A stretch of DNA of 64,000 nucleotides from CALNXN01 sp942490645 (lineage in GTDB: Bacteria; Pseudomonadota; Alphaproteobacteria; Rhodobacterales; Rhodobacteraceae): the NCBI GenBank assembly GCA_942490645.1, contig CALNXN010000010.1, positions 62,001 through 126,000 on the forward strand. Reading direction: 5' to 3'. Each line of letters begins with the position of its first letter. Position 1 is the first letter of the stretch. A model generated the notes under the pieces. It was not told where the DNA came from. It was given only the letters and a program-made list of their open reading frames with translations, and searched no databases. The position numbers and the translations under genes were made by a program. Positions 26,510 through 35,245 of the stretch are shown one piece after another.

Positions 26510-26947
26510 TTACCCCATATGAATGACGTGCTCAGCGTCCACGATGATGGCCATGTTCCACAATCGGGCGAGTTGTTGCTCTTGCAAGAGGCACGCCGCA
26601 TCGTCGGGGCCCGAGACATATTCCACGCGAAACCCGAACCTTTGCATGTCGCAGGCTCCATTCCAGCTGAGAAATACAGGCACGATCTGGCGTTCTACGG
26701 CAGCCGCCGCCACGGAGGCCGCGAGCGTTTGCGGTGCCTCGATCGGGGTTTTGACCCGAATGCCGATGTAGGAGGGACCGAACTCGTCGCGCTGCCAAAG
26801 AGCTGCGGATGGCACGAACGCGCCTGCCGTGGCAAAAGGATCATCAAGGGCGTGTCTTGGCGTCTCAAACAGAAGCGGATCCAGATCCAGCGGCGCATTT
26901 GGCGTCACACGCGACAATATCTCGAGGTATCGTTTCTCTACGTTCAT
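26510..26947 (-). CDS. Hypothetical protein at the end of the glycosyltransferase operon
   Basis: A 145-residue soluble protein I do not recognise. It opens with MNVEKRYLEILSRV and has alternating strand/helix character (GIRVKTPIEAPQTLAASVAAA; VPVFLSWNG; WNMAIIVDAEHVIHM). No signal peptide, membrane segment or catalytic motif is clear. Its start overlaps the upstream glycosyltransferase stop (ATGA), so it is translationally coupled and probably a partner of that protein. It converges on the ABC-like gene with only 17 bases between stops. Confidence 0.68.
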   Translation of the reverse strand: MNVEKRYLEILSRVTPNAPLDLDPLLFETPRHALDDPFATAGAFVPSAALWQRDEFGPSYIGIRVKTPIEAPQTLAASVAAAAVERQIVPVFLSWNGACDMQRFGFRVEYVSGPDDAACLLQEQQLARLWNMAIIVDAEHVIHMG

Positions 26948-29007
26948 CGGTTCAGCCCTTGCGCAATCAAGGATGCGGCGTCCGCGTTTCCGGGCGTGGG
27001 CAGTGTGGTGTCCTTGAAGGCCGCGCGAATATCGTCGCCGCGTGTGCCGTCCAAGAACGCCTCAACCTCACGGCGCAGCATCAGCATTTCAGTCTCCATG
27101 ACGATGCAGCTCAACCCCCGTTCAGCCGCCGCACGGGCGCGCTGTTCCTGATCGTCCAGATAGGGAGCCGATTGTGGAATGAAGATCGCGGGAACATTGG
27201 CATACATCAATTCATGGAACGAATTGTACCCCGCCGCTGACACCGTCAGATCTGCGGCCTGACACAGGGCCAACGTGTTTTGAGTGCGTACGACTTGCGT
27301 ATTTTTCCACCCATATAATCCGCTGGGCACGACGGCATTCGGCCAAACGACGACCAGATGCAGGCAGTTCTCCCGCGGCTCCAGCAAGCCGCACATCATT
27401 TGCAGTTGGGCATGTCGTTCCGACGCGACACCGCCACCGAGCATCGAGACCACCAATGTGTCGATCTTGCGATCCAAGGACTTGGACAACCGTTTGCGGA
27501 CGTCATGTGCGGCCTGTTTGCCAACGGACCGTCGATTGACGATGGGACCAACAGCATGAACTTGGCCGCCAAACGAGTAATCGGTGTTGAGTTCGGCAAA
27601 AGCTTCCTTCGGCACGATCACTTTGGAAAACACATGCTCGCGCTCAAGGGCCGCGGCGTGCACCTGACCAGATTGCCACAAGCCACGTCGGATCCAGACC
27701 GAGGGAATTTGCAAAGACGCAATCAATCGGTAAACGGAATCAAAGACATAGCCACCGTCAAACACCAGTTGATCGCCAGCGCGCACCACGTGCCGCAAGC
27801 GCAGGTAGTTGACCAGATCATTGGCGTATTCTTCTGCATGATCGTCGCTGCGTTGCACCATCGGGGCGCAGGAAAACCCGCGACCGCGCAGCATCTCCAC
27901 GCAACTTGGAAACGCGGTAAAGGCATGAGGATGATCGTCCGGCAAGTCTTCTGCAATCAATGCACAGCGTTGTGCGTGACCCAATCCGTTGCCATTGGTC
28001 GGAAAGAAAACGGTCCGCGCTGGGGGCTTTGCCTGCGGGAGGGTGGGGACACTCAGGCCCAAATCACGCTCCAATCCGGCAAGGTCGCAATCCCTGAGCC
28101 ATTCATTGGCTTGGGTGCGCCGCCCAATCTCAGCCCGGTTGTCCAATACGGTGTCCATCAAGAATAGCCCAAGCGCGCGGATGTCTTCGGGGCCGCGCAA
28201 TACGGGTGCGCCTGTGGTCGCAAACGCTGCGGTGCTGGTGCAATCGATGACCACTGCGCCCGCACCCATGGCGTCGGTTGCGAATTGTGCCATGCGTTCG
28301 CCGGGCACGCTGGTTCCAAAAAAAGCGGCAACATCAGCATATTCCAACAGTGTTGCGGGGGGCAGTTCGCCGTAGCTGTGCACCGCAAGGGCTGCGTACC
28401 GCGAATTGCGCACCAACTCTTTGCCTTTTCCGTTGGTGATCAGATGCAGATCGACGTCCCCGGTGTGGTTCAGGGCGGAAAGGTCGGGCAATGTATGCGG
28501 TTCGTCCAGAAGGTCTGACGGCACATAAACGAACAGACGCACAGGACCTGTCGCGGGTTCGGTGGATTTGTGCGAGAGCGCCGCAACAAGCGGCAGGGTC
28601 GCGTCACTCAACAGTGGGCGTTTTTGTCGGTTGGCCAGATCAATGACATACGCCTCGCGCCCCAAAGCATAAGCCAACCTGTTTTGTGCTGTCACAAGAT
28701 CAAACCGGTCCGTAAAACGCCCTGTTGCCATGACCCTGACGTCAGGTCCGGGTTGTACCTTGCGCAAAAGCAACTGAACTTCTTCTGAGATCGTCTCCGC
28801 GCCGATGATGACAATGGCGTCAATCGCAATATCATCCAAATCGGCCAGATAGGGGGCCGCCTCGTATTTTTGATGTTTGTGTATCGCCTCCGGTAAAAAC
28901 CGTGCATCCAGTGCAACATCATGACCCCGGCCAGACAGTTGCGCAGCGAACACGAGGGTCGCATCAAACGCTTTGGCGGAGCGTTGACCTGCGGCAAGCA
29001 AGATCAT
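26944..29007 (-). CDS. Two-lobed glycosyltransferase-like protein (GT-B, MurG/MGT type C-terminal half)
   Basis: A 687-residue protein in two parts. The C-terminal half (about 345-687) looks like a GT-B enzyme of the MurG/UDP-glycosyltransferase type: VFFPTNGNGLGHAQRC is the glycine-rich N-lobe loop, VVSMLGGG lies near the lobe junction, and SAAGYNSFHELMYANVPAIFIP is the donor-binding C-lobe motif. The N-terminal half (1-340) also has Rossmann-like repeats and may be a degenerate glycosyltransferase. It starts on the ATGA overlap with the upstream glycosyltransferase gene. Donor and acceptor cannot be told; a cell-surface or exopolysaccharide role fits the operon. Confidence 0.72.
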   Translation of the reverse strand: MILLAAGQRSAKAFDATLVFAAQLSGRGHDVALDARFLPEAIHKHQKYEAAPYLADLDDIAIDAIVIIGAETISEEVQLLLRKVQPGPDVRVMATGRFTDRFDLVTAQNRLAYALGREAYVIDLANRQKRPLLSDATLPLVAALSHKSTEPATGPVRLFVYVPSDLLDEPHTLPDLSALNHTGDVDLHLITNGKGKELVRNSRYAALAVHSYGELPPATLLEYADVAAFFGTSVPGERMAQFATDAMGAGAVVIDCTSTAAFATTGAPVLRGPEDIRALGLFLMDTVLDNRAEIGRRTQANEWLRDCDLAGLERDLGLSVPTLPQAKPPARTVFFPTNGNGLGHAQRCALIAEDLPDDHPHAFTAFPSCVEMLRGRGFSCAPMVQRSDDHAEEYANDLVNYLRLRHVVRAGDQLVFDGGYVFDSVYRLIASLQIPSVWIRRGLWQSGQVHAAALEREHVFSKVIVPKEAFAELNTDYSFGGQVHAVGPIVNRRSVGKQAAHDVRKRLSKSLDRKIDTLVVSMLGGGVASERHAQLQMMCGLLEPRENCLHLVVVWPNAVVPSGLYGWKNTQVVRTQNTLALCQAADLTVSAAGYNSFHELMYANVPAIFIPQSAPYLDDQEQRARAAAERGLSCIVMETEMLMLRREVEAFLDGTRGDDIRAAFKDTTLPTPGNADAASLIAQGLNR

Positions 29008-30056
29008 GCCGCATCCCTTTCATGCAAGACCAGCTTCGGGCCGATCTGGGCTTTGAAAGCTTCCGGTGAAAACGCCTTGAGTTTGCGTTGGGCTGCGCGC
29101 ACGTCTTTGGCATAGCGGGCCGCATCATTCACATACCCGTCGATGATGCCGTCAACCTGATCCGGCGTCGCGCTCAGCACGGCACCACCAAATATGCGCG
29201 CGGTCTGTTTGTCCGAGATCACGATTTTACCGGCCGCAACAGCCTCGGCCATAACGCGGCCAAAACTTTCGCGGAAAGTGGGAGCTGTAAAATAAATCAT
29301 GAAATCAATCGCTTCAAAAAATTCATCTACCTCAATAGCGCGAAACGGAAGCAGCTGCCAATGGGGCGGTGCATCGCCTTGTGCGATGAGGGCGTCGGCG
29401 CCAAGAATGACATTGGATTGTGCATGTGCCGGAAAACACTGCGCCAAAACGTCATTTTGTGGAAATTTTTCCAATCCCGGACGCGACAGGCGACCGCGCC
29501 TGTCTTGCGGCGTCGATGTGGGCGGGCGCAGGGGAAAGTGGCAGATGTTGAACCAATCGACGTCCAGAATATCCCATCGATCCAGCGGCCCGTGGCTGAG
29601 TGACCAGTCCGTGATCGTGTGACGGTTCCACGCGGAAATAGGGGCAAGTGTGCGTTTACCTGCGTAGGTGCTAACGTCGAGTTGGTGCAGGCATTTGTGC
29701 ACGTCGAAGGCTTCGGACCCGCTGGGGCGCAGAAAATTTTCATGTGCCACCACGATCAGATGATGCGCAATGATCCGCGCTTGGAACACGGCCTGAAACC
29801 TCAGGCACGATGGGTTATGAAAGATCGCGATGTCTGCCGCAATCTCGGGGGCATCCCAAACGACGGGCAGGTCCATGCGCAGCAGTGCATCTTGCAACTG
29901 GGGCGCCGGATCGCGTCCTTTGAACATGCTGGTCGATTGAGCGTGCACGACAACGTCCGCCATATGTCGGACCACATCCAATTCGGCCGCCACGGCAGAC
30001 GACGTCCCGCCGGGAAACCGCGGGTCCAGAATATATGCAATCTTGGGCTTGTTCAT
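29004..30056 (-). CDS. GT4-like glycosyltransferase
   Basis: A 350-residue protein. KIAYILDPRFPGGTSSAVAAEL is the usual opening of GT-B family 4 enzymes, and the C-lobe segment around FFEAIDFMIYFTAPTFRESFGRV, with RVMAEAVAAGKIVI, holds the donor-binding region including the Glu of the E-x7-E-like motif (E...GRVMAEA). I place the start at the ATG followed by NKPKIAY; a longer frame would run into the upstream gene and is Arg-rich. It is 23 bases downstream of a small secreted protein gene and overlaps the next glycosyltransferase. Confidence 0.75.
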   Translation of the reverse strand: MNKPKIAYILDPRFPGGTSSAVAAELDVVRHMADVVVHAQSTSMFKGRDPAPQLQDALLRMDLPVVWDAPEIAADIAIFHNPSCLRFQAVFQARIIAHHLIVVAHENFLRPSGSEAFDVHKCLHQLDVSTYAGKRTLAPISAWNRHTITDWSLSHGPLDRWDILDVDWFNICHFPLRPPTSTPQDRRGRLSRPGLEKFPQNDVLAQCFPAHAQSNVILGADALIAQGDAPPHWQLLPFRAIEVDEFFEAIDFMIYFTAPTFRESFGRVMAEAVAAGKIVISDKQTARIFGGAVLSATPDQVDGIIDGYVNDAARYAKDVRAAQRKLKAFSPEAFKAQIGPKLVLHERDAA

Positions 30057-30079
30057 AAATGAGGGGATCGCAGTGCCGA

Positions 30080-30424
30080 TCAATAAATGCTCATGCTGAC
30101 TTCGCGTCCGCGCGCTTGTGCTTGCGCCTGCCCGCGCGGGTCGCCTGATGCGTCCTGAAAGGACAGACTGCGCGGCGCAAAGCAATCGAGCCGTCCCGCT
30201 TCCACATCAACGCGGAAACTGCGCAATTCTGCCGCCAGAGGGTCGCTGCCGGTCGTCATCTTGGGATTGGAGGCAAGATAGCTGTAAAGCGCACCGCAAT
30301 CCTTGCCTGAAATCAGGCTTTCGATCTCCAGCAACTCATCGATGGTGAAAAGTTGCTGTGCTTTGGCGTTTGATCCGACCATGACCATGATCGTTACAAT
30401 GGCGAGCAGTTTGTTATTTGGCAT
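30080..30424 (-). CDS. Small secreted protein of unknown function
   Basis: A 114-residue protein with an N-terminal signal peptide (about 1-22: LLAIVTIMVMVGSNAKA) and a mature part of about 92 residues with two Cys (CGALYSY and LDCFAPR) that could form a disulfide. The C-terminus is Gln/Ala/Arg-rich. No known family is apparent. It lies between the LytR_C-type protein and the glycosyltransferases on the same strand, at short spacing, which suggests an envelope role in the same operon. Confidence 0.65.
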   Translation of the reverse strand: MPNNKLLAIVTIMVMVGSNAKAQQLFTIDELLEIESLISGKDCGALYSYLASNPKMTTGSDPLAAELRSFRVDVEAGRLDCFAPRSLSFQDASGDPRGQAQAQARGREVSMSIY

Positions 30425-30481
30425 AGTAGGTGTCCGAGTTGCGCGTTCTGCGCGGGCCTTCGAAAGAGGCGAGAGGATATA

Positions 30482-32068
30482 TCACAAATGATCCCCCCGG
30501 CGTAGTTTTTGGATGAGACTGTTGCGCAGGCGAATGGCAGGGTCGACAGGTTTGGTACGGGTGCTGCGTGGTGCGCTGGTTGTGCTTGCTACACGTCCGG
30601 CGCGTGTGCCCTCCATCCAGATCTCGATGCGTCCCGATGCCGTGCTGCGTCTGGTGAAATCGCGTGCTTCAATCCCCAAACTGAGCGCCAGTGCGCGCGC
30701 GGCACGGGTATCGTCCGGGCTATAGTAGCGAATATGTGTTTTGGTGATTTTGAGGTTCTCGCGGCGCACCTGCGCGATGGGAAATCCGGTTTCCTCATAA
30801 CTCGCCAATGTGCTGTTGAGCGTGTCGTCACTGACGCTGCTGGGGGCATGCACGAACAGACGAACGGAAGGTGCTCCATCCATGCCCAATCCAAGTTTTT
30901 CTGCGAGCGTCAGCACGCGTTCGGGCGGCGGTCCGACAAAAGGCAGTGCAGAATCGGGCGGCGCGGGCGCGGCCAGGTCAGGTTGTATCATGATGCTGGC
31001 GGGCGTTATGCCCGACCAGTCCACGGAAGCAGTTGTTACGCCCGCTTGGGCGCTATTTCTGGTGCTTTGCAGCTGTGTCAGAACGTCTATGGCCCGTGGG
31101 GCAAGCCCCAAGACCGGCAACGCGTTTGCCGACAACTGCGGCTCTTGGTTCGGGTCTTTCGCGAAAGATACGGGCGTGGCACGAGGTGCGAGCACGGCCG
31201 CATTTTCTGCAAACGTGGGCGTGACAGGCATGGCCCCGGCAGGGTTCGGAATGTTCGCGAAAGGCAGCCCGATTGAGGCCAAAACAGCGCCAGGACGCAG
31301 ACTGGTCGTGCTGAGTGACACATCATGAGCTGCTGCGTTTTGAAGGATGCGCGGTTTGCTTGCAAGCATCGTTCGCACAACCGGAGTATTCGTCGCCGCG
31401 ATCATGGCGAGGGGTTGAATAGCGTCCGAAGGTGCGAGCGCTGAAATCTCAACGAGACTAAACTGAGGAGTGATTTCGGTCGGAGTTTTCGTCAAAACCG
31501 GAGTTGGGGCGACTGTTGATCGGCTCACAACGGACGCATCTTGCTGGAGTGTGGGCGCAGGCTCTTGAGTGCGCGCCGCAGTTTGTGCGTCGGCTGTTGT
31601 CGCGGGTGTTAGGGCAAATTGCGCTGGCTGCGTGAGCTTTGACCACCCGGCCATCAACAAAACACCCAAGGAAAGCCCAACTCCGATGCCAAATGCGCAA
31701 GCCGCCAGCAGAGTTACGCCTTGGCGTGCTACAGGTTCGACTGAAGGCGCGGCGGCGATTTGCGATGGTGTGTTTTCGGTGACCTGAGGTGCGCTTGACG
31801 GGGGCGTGGGGAAGGGCGTTTTTTCGTCCCGCGAGGTCGAAAACGGGATCGCTTGAGACATGTCGACCGGTGGCCGGACAAACGCCGGTACTTTGCGTTT
31901 GGTTTTGGATTTCACAGGCTTTTTTTGGGCGAGCGCTTTTTCACGCTCCGCCCGCGCTTGTGCCAAGCGCTCTTCCCACTCGGCAGACCCCAGCGGCGTC
32001 CCAGAGATCGCTTCCGCACTTTTTGATGAAGTCATCGCATTGATGGCTTCGTCAGTCGTTTCCGACAT
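30482..32068 (-). CDS. Membrane-anchored protein with C-terminal LytR_C-like domain
   Basis: A 528-residue protein. A cytoplasmic N-terminal part (1-115) is Lys/Arg/Pro-rich with a charged helix (ERLAQARAEREKALAQ). One transmembrane helix follows at about 118-143 (LLAACAFGIGVGLSLGVLL), then a long low-complexity Thr/Pro/Ala region and a folded C-terminal domain (about 400-495) containing VRLFVHAPSSVSDDTL and THIRYYSPDD, the pattern of LytR_C domains. The final 30 residues are basic. It looks like an inner-membrane protein reaching into the periplasm. Its place ahead of the glycosyltransferase genes suggests a surface-polysaccharide role. Confidence 0.7.
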   Translation of the reverse strand: MSETTDEAINAMTSSKSAEAISGTPLGSAEWEERLAQARAEREKALAQKKPVKSKTKRKVPAFVRPPVDMSQAIPFSTSRDEKTPFPTPPSSAPQVTENTPSQIAAAPSVEPVARQGVTLLAACAFGIGVGLSLGVLLMAGWSKLTQPAQFALTPATTADAQTAARTQEPAPTLQQDASVVSRSTVAPTPVLTKTPTEITPQFSLVEISALAPSDAIQPLAMIAATNTPVVRTMLASKPRILQNAAAHDVSLSTTSLRPGAVLASIGLPFANIPNPAGAMPVTPTFAENAAVLAPRATPVSFAKDPNQEPQLSANALPVLGLAPRAIDVLTQLQSTRNSAQAGVTTASVDWSGITPASIMIQPDLAAPAPPDSALPFVGPPPERVLTLAEKLGLGMDGAPSVRLFVHAPSSVSDDTLNSTLASYEETGFPIAQVRRENLKITKTHIRYYSPDDTRAARALALSLGIEARDFTRRSTASGRIEIWMEGTRAGRVASTTSAPRSTRTKPVDPAIRLRNSLIQKLRRGDHL

Positions 32069-32731
32069 TTATCCCAGCCCCCCGGCAGATCATCACAATA
32101 CTAGTCTTCAATTGCAGCTTGTTTAAATTGAATCAAATATACACCGAATGACGTCGAGTTGCAAAAACGATTGGCGGGGAATTTCGAACAAATCCGCTCA
32201 GGCAGTACACCGGCAGAGGTGAACCGCGCAAAAGCAACAGTATAGGGGTGGATCAGGTTGTGTTCGGAGCGATTACTGATGGATCAGATATCGGCGAATT
32301 TTGTTGTTTTATTGCTCGGTGATTTCTGGTGGATTCCCTGTTTTCGTAGGTAAAACAATCGGTTGGCGAAGTTTTCTTGAGCGCCCGTTGCATGCACCGG
32401 AAATCTGGAAGCCTCGCCTGACAAACCACTGTATGCAAAAAAATGACCATGTCGTCGCGCACCGCATTCATAGCTGCCGCATCGATCGCACAAAAAACCG
32501 TCTTCGGAAAATGCCGTGAAGGGGCGCGCGTCGTCCCAAAGGCACGGTCTTGCGATTTGTTAACCCGTATTGTTGGGCGATGGGGGGGCTTGCGTGCGCT
32601 CAGTCGCGATGGAGTGACTGCGGCAGTGTTTCAAATTCTGCAATAGACGCGCAAATTGAACACAACGTTGATGACGGGCGGGAGACTACGTGCAGAGTGT
32701 TCGGCGCAGATTGTGCATCATTCGTCGGTTT
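32069..32731. other. 663-base stretch without a supported gene
   Basis: It lies between the start of the LytR_C-like gene and the stop of the CHASE histidine kinase gene, both on the minus strand. The part next to 32069 is A/T-rich and should hold the promoter of the minus-strand envelope operon. Short open frames on both strands (for example 32443-32646 plus, 67 codons) show no family resemblance. No terminator hairpin or tRNA is evident. Confidence 0.5.
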
Positions 32732-34633
32732 TCATGCGGCTTTGATGGTTTCGTCGGAATTTGGGTTTTCGCTATTCGCTGACCAGACAAAGCTGAAGGT
32801 TGCGCCTCGATTTGGTGTCGACAAAAGCGAGATTTCACCACCGTGGCGCAGAACTGCTTTTTTCACAATGGCTAGACCAATCCCGGTGCTTTCAGGTGCG
32901 TCACCAGTTCGAAGTGTTTGAAAAACGTCAAAAATCCGGTCGTGATATTGCGGATCAATGCCGGGTCCGTTGTCAATGACCTTCACCGTGTATTGGTTCG
33001 CGCTCACTTGGGTGCAGATGGTGATTTCCAGTGCATTCAATCCGTCATGATATTTGATCGCATTGCCCACAAGGTTTTCCAGAACCCTGCGGAAACCAAA
33101 ACTGTCGACGTGAACGGATTCCACATCTCCGCGCAGTTTCAACTGGTCAGCGCTCAGACCAAAGTCCAGACGCATCGCTTCGACAAGTTCTTTTAAAACG
33201 ATTGGCTCGTTTTCAAATGGAATTGTCGCGACTTGCGAATACTCTAATATTCCACTGATGAGCCGGTCCATTCTTTCAATGCGTTCGTGAATTCTGTCTA
33301 GGTTCTGGCTCACATCCGGGTTCGCTGCGGACGTAGAAAAATAGTCCTCAAGGTCTTCTTGTATCATTCCCGTCAAGCCGCAGATGCCCCGGATCGGGGT
33401 TCTCAGGTCGTGGGAGGTCACGTAGGCAAACTGTTCCAACTCATCGTTTTTAAGAGACAGTTTTTCGTTAGTGTCCGCCAATTTGGCAGTTTTTTTCTTG
33501 AGCGCATCCGTCACTTGGTCGGCGTAACTCATGGCCCGTTTGTTGGCGCGGGACATCACCAACAGCAAGGTAACAATCAACGCTTCAATCAACAGTCCCG
33601 CAGTTAGAATAACGGTCGGCTGCGCGTAGGTGTTTTCTTCGCGGAACCTCAGGTTCGTCCGCATGTCCAGTGTCCATGTCCGGCCATAAAGATCGATAGG
33701 AATTTGTTCTGAAAACAATGGGTTCGGATCGATAGTCGCGTCGTCGGCGTTGTGCTCGTCATGGATGACTGTTTGGTCGTCGGAAATGCTGAACCTGACG
33801 CTGCGCAGGTCTTTTGTCAGCAACCCTTCCATGAGTTTGTGTACTACAAAAGGTGCATAGACCGTGCCTAGGAAACGATCGCGCCGCCCGGTGACGTCTG
33901 CAGGCGCGTCACCGCGATAAAACGGAGCATAAAACAGAAAACCTGACGTGTGATCAGCATCCTGAACCAACACAATTGGCCCCGTGATCTGGGCTGAGCC
34001 TGTGTCCCGGCTTTTCAGGGCTGCATTGCGCCGATTTGCTTCATGCGCGACATCCAGACCAACTGCGGCCGCGTTGATGTCTTCGGGCTCGATATAGCTG
34101 ATCGGCATATACTCTGGTGAACTGTGCGTTGGGAAAACGCGAAACTCGGGGCGCTCTTGACGTTGTTTGGCAAGGTAGTCGGGCAAGGTTTCGTCTGTAT
34201 GAAAGTGAATGACACCGATCCCATTGATCCCGGGATAGCGTTCTTCGATTCGCAACGTGCGCGCAAACACGCGCCAATCACCATGCGAAATGTCGCCGCC
34301 ATGCGACTCCACCGCGGCAACACCGGCCCAAAGCGCGTCTTCGTAGTTCTCCATACGCTCCACGATCAAACCAAGTGCCCTGTCACGCGCAGCTTCAAAG
34401 CGAAGCTCTGTGCGCGTTTCGACCTGATACTTGGAAAACTGCCACGCCGAGAGAGTGAGCAGAAATGACAAACCAATCACAACCACATGCAAGACCGTGA
34501 GCCGTCCGCCTTCGTTCGAGGGCGCGATATGAGATAAAGGCAACGAACGCTCCAATCCAAATCCTGTGGCGAAGTCTAGACAAGGAGTCTTTAGAAAAAT
34601 CTTAACGCCTGCGGACCGAGTTCTGAGGGACAT
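32732..34633 (-). CDS. CHASE-domain sensor histidine kinase
   Basis: A 633-residue inner-membrane kinase. An N-terminal helix (about 48-66) leads into a periplasmic CHASE domain (about 75-290, with RYPGINGIGVIHF and a YIEPED motif). A second transmembrane helix (about 345-365) and a coiled linker follow, then the HisKA dimerisation helix with phosphorylated H408 in YVTSHDLRTPIRG and a HATPase domain with N box (LVGNAIKYHDG), DNGPGID and GIGLAIVKKAV. CHASE domains bind small extracellular ligands. No receiver domain is fused and no response regulator lies next to it, so its partner is encoded elsewhere. Confidence 0.88.
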   Translation of the reverse strand: MSLRTRSAGVKIFLKTPCLDFATGFGLERSLPLSHIAPSNEGGRLTVLHVVVIGLSFLLTLSAWQFSKYQVETRTELRFEAARDRALGLIVERMENYEDALWAGVAAVESHGGDISHGDWRVFARTLRIEERYPGINGIGVIHFHTDETLPDYLAKQRQERPEFRVFPTHSSPEYMPISYIEPEDINAAAVGLDVAHEANRRNAALKSRDTGSAQITGPIVLVQDADHTSGFLFYAPFYRGDAPADVTGRRDRFLGTVYAPFVVHKLMEGLLTKDLRSVRFSISDDQTVIHDEHNADDATIDPNPLFSEQIPIDLYGRTWTLDMRTNLRFREENTYAQPTVILTAGLLIEALIVTLLLVMSRANKRAMSYADQVTDALKKKTAKLADTNEKLSLKNDELEQFAYVTSHDLRTPIRGICGLTGMIQEDLEDYFSTSAANPDVSQNLDRIHERIERMDRLISGILEYSQVATIPFENEPIVLKELVEAMRLDFGLSADQLKLRGDVESVHVDSFGFRRVLENLVGNAIKYHDGLNALEITICTQVSANQYTVKVIDNGPGIDPQYHDRIFDVFQTLRTGDAPESTGIGLAIVKKAVLRHGGEISLLSTPNRGATFSFVWSANSENPNSDETIKAA

Positions 34634-34675
34634 AGAAGGCTGACGGTTTTCCCTGAGAATTCGACGGTCTGTGTC

Positions 34676-34702
34676 GCGCGGATATCCGACCTTGATCCGC
34701 GC
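34676..34702. repeat. Perfect 8-bp inverted repeat upstream of the CHASE kinase
   Basis: GCGCGGAT and ATCCGCGC form a perfect inverted repeat with an 11-base spacer, 43-69 bases before the minus-strand kinase start. It could be an operator or a leader hairpin; no T tract follows directly. Confidence 0.4.
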
Positions 34703-34765
34703 CCAACTGCTATTTTTTGGGTCCTAAGGAACGGGAGGTTTCGGAACGGTCAGCCGAATGCCGGA

Positions 34766-35008
34766 TTGGCGATATTGGCGGGCGCGCTGATTGAGATTGA
34801 AGAAGACGCAGTGTTGCCTGAAAGCGTTCGAGCGTTTTACATGCCGTCAGAGGAAAGTGGTGTTATCCGGGCGTACCAAGCGGTCGCGCGGATGGCGACG
34901 AACCAGGCTATGCCGGGAGAGTTAGGCCTAACCCCGGCGGCACGGTCAACAGTGAGCGCGTGCAAGATGGCCGAAGAAAACCCGATTGCAACCTTGGATA
35001 GTCAGTAG
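34766..35008 (+). pseudogene. Possible remnant of a phage P27-type terminase small subunit
   Basis: An open frame of 80 codons whose end reads GELGLTPAARSTVSA, the C-terminal signature of P27-family phage terminase small subunits (Glu-Leu-Gly-Leu-Thr-Pro-x-x-Arg). The preceding part (RAYQAVARMATNQAM) loosely fits the helix before it. The frame stays open upstream to about 34680, but I see no terminase N-terminus, no large subunit and no other phage gene nearby. If correct, it is a decayed fragment of a past prophage. The following 237 bases up to the sulfatase stop hold nothing else I recognise. Confidence 0.4.
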
Positions 35009-35245
35009 TGAACGAAAACGTCCGTTCTCCTCACAACAGCTGATGTTCACCGAATTGCCAGCAAAGACGGCTCTTCGGGGCAAAGCGTGCCTTCTCTGCA
35101 ACCGAACCAATGACTGCTTTCATGCCAATTTGCCTCAAGAGAATATTACTACGGTTGGGCGAGATACTATGGCCGCGGCAGCAGAAAGTGGGCCGTTCGG
35201 GGAACACGGTTTCTTGTGGGTGGCGTAGAGCTTTCCTCGCGCCTG

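Noticed and set aside
32443..32646. 67-codon plus-strand frame upstream of the CHASE kinase
   Set aside because: No family resemblance, no good ribosome binding site and codon use unlike neighbours.
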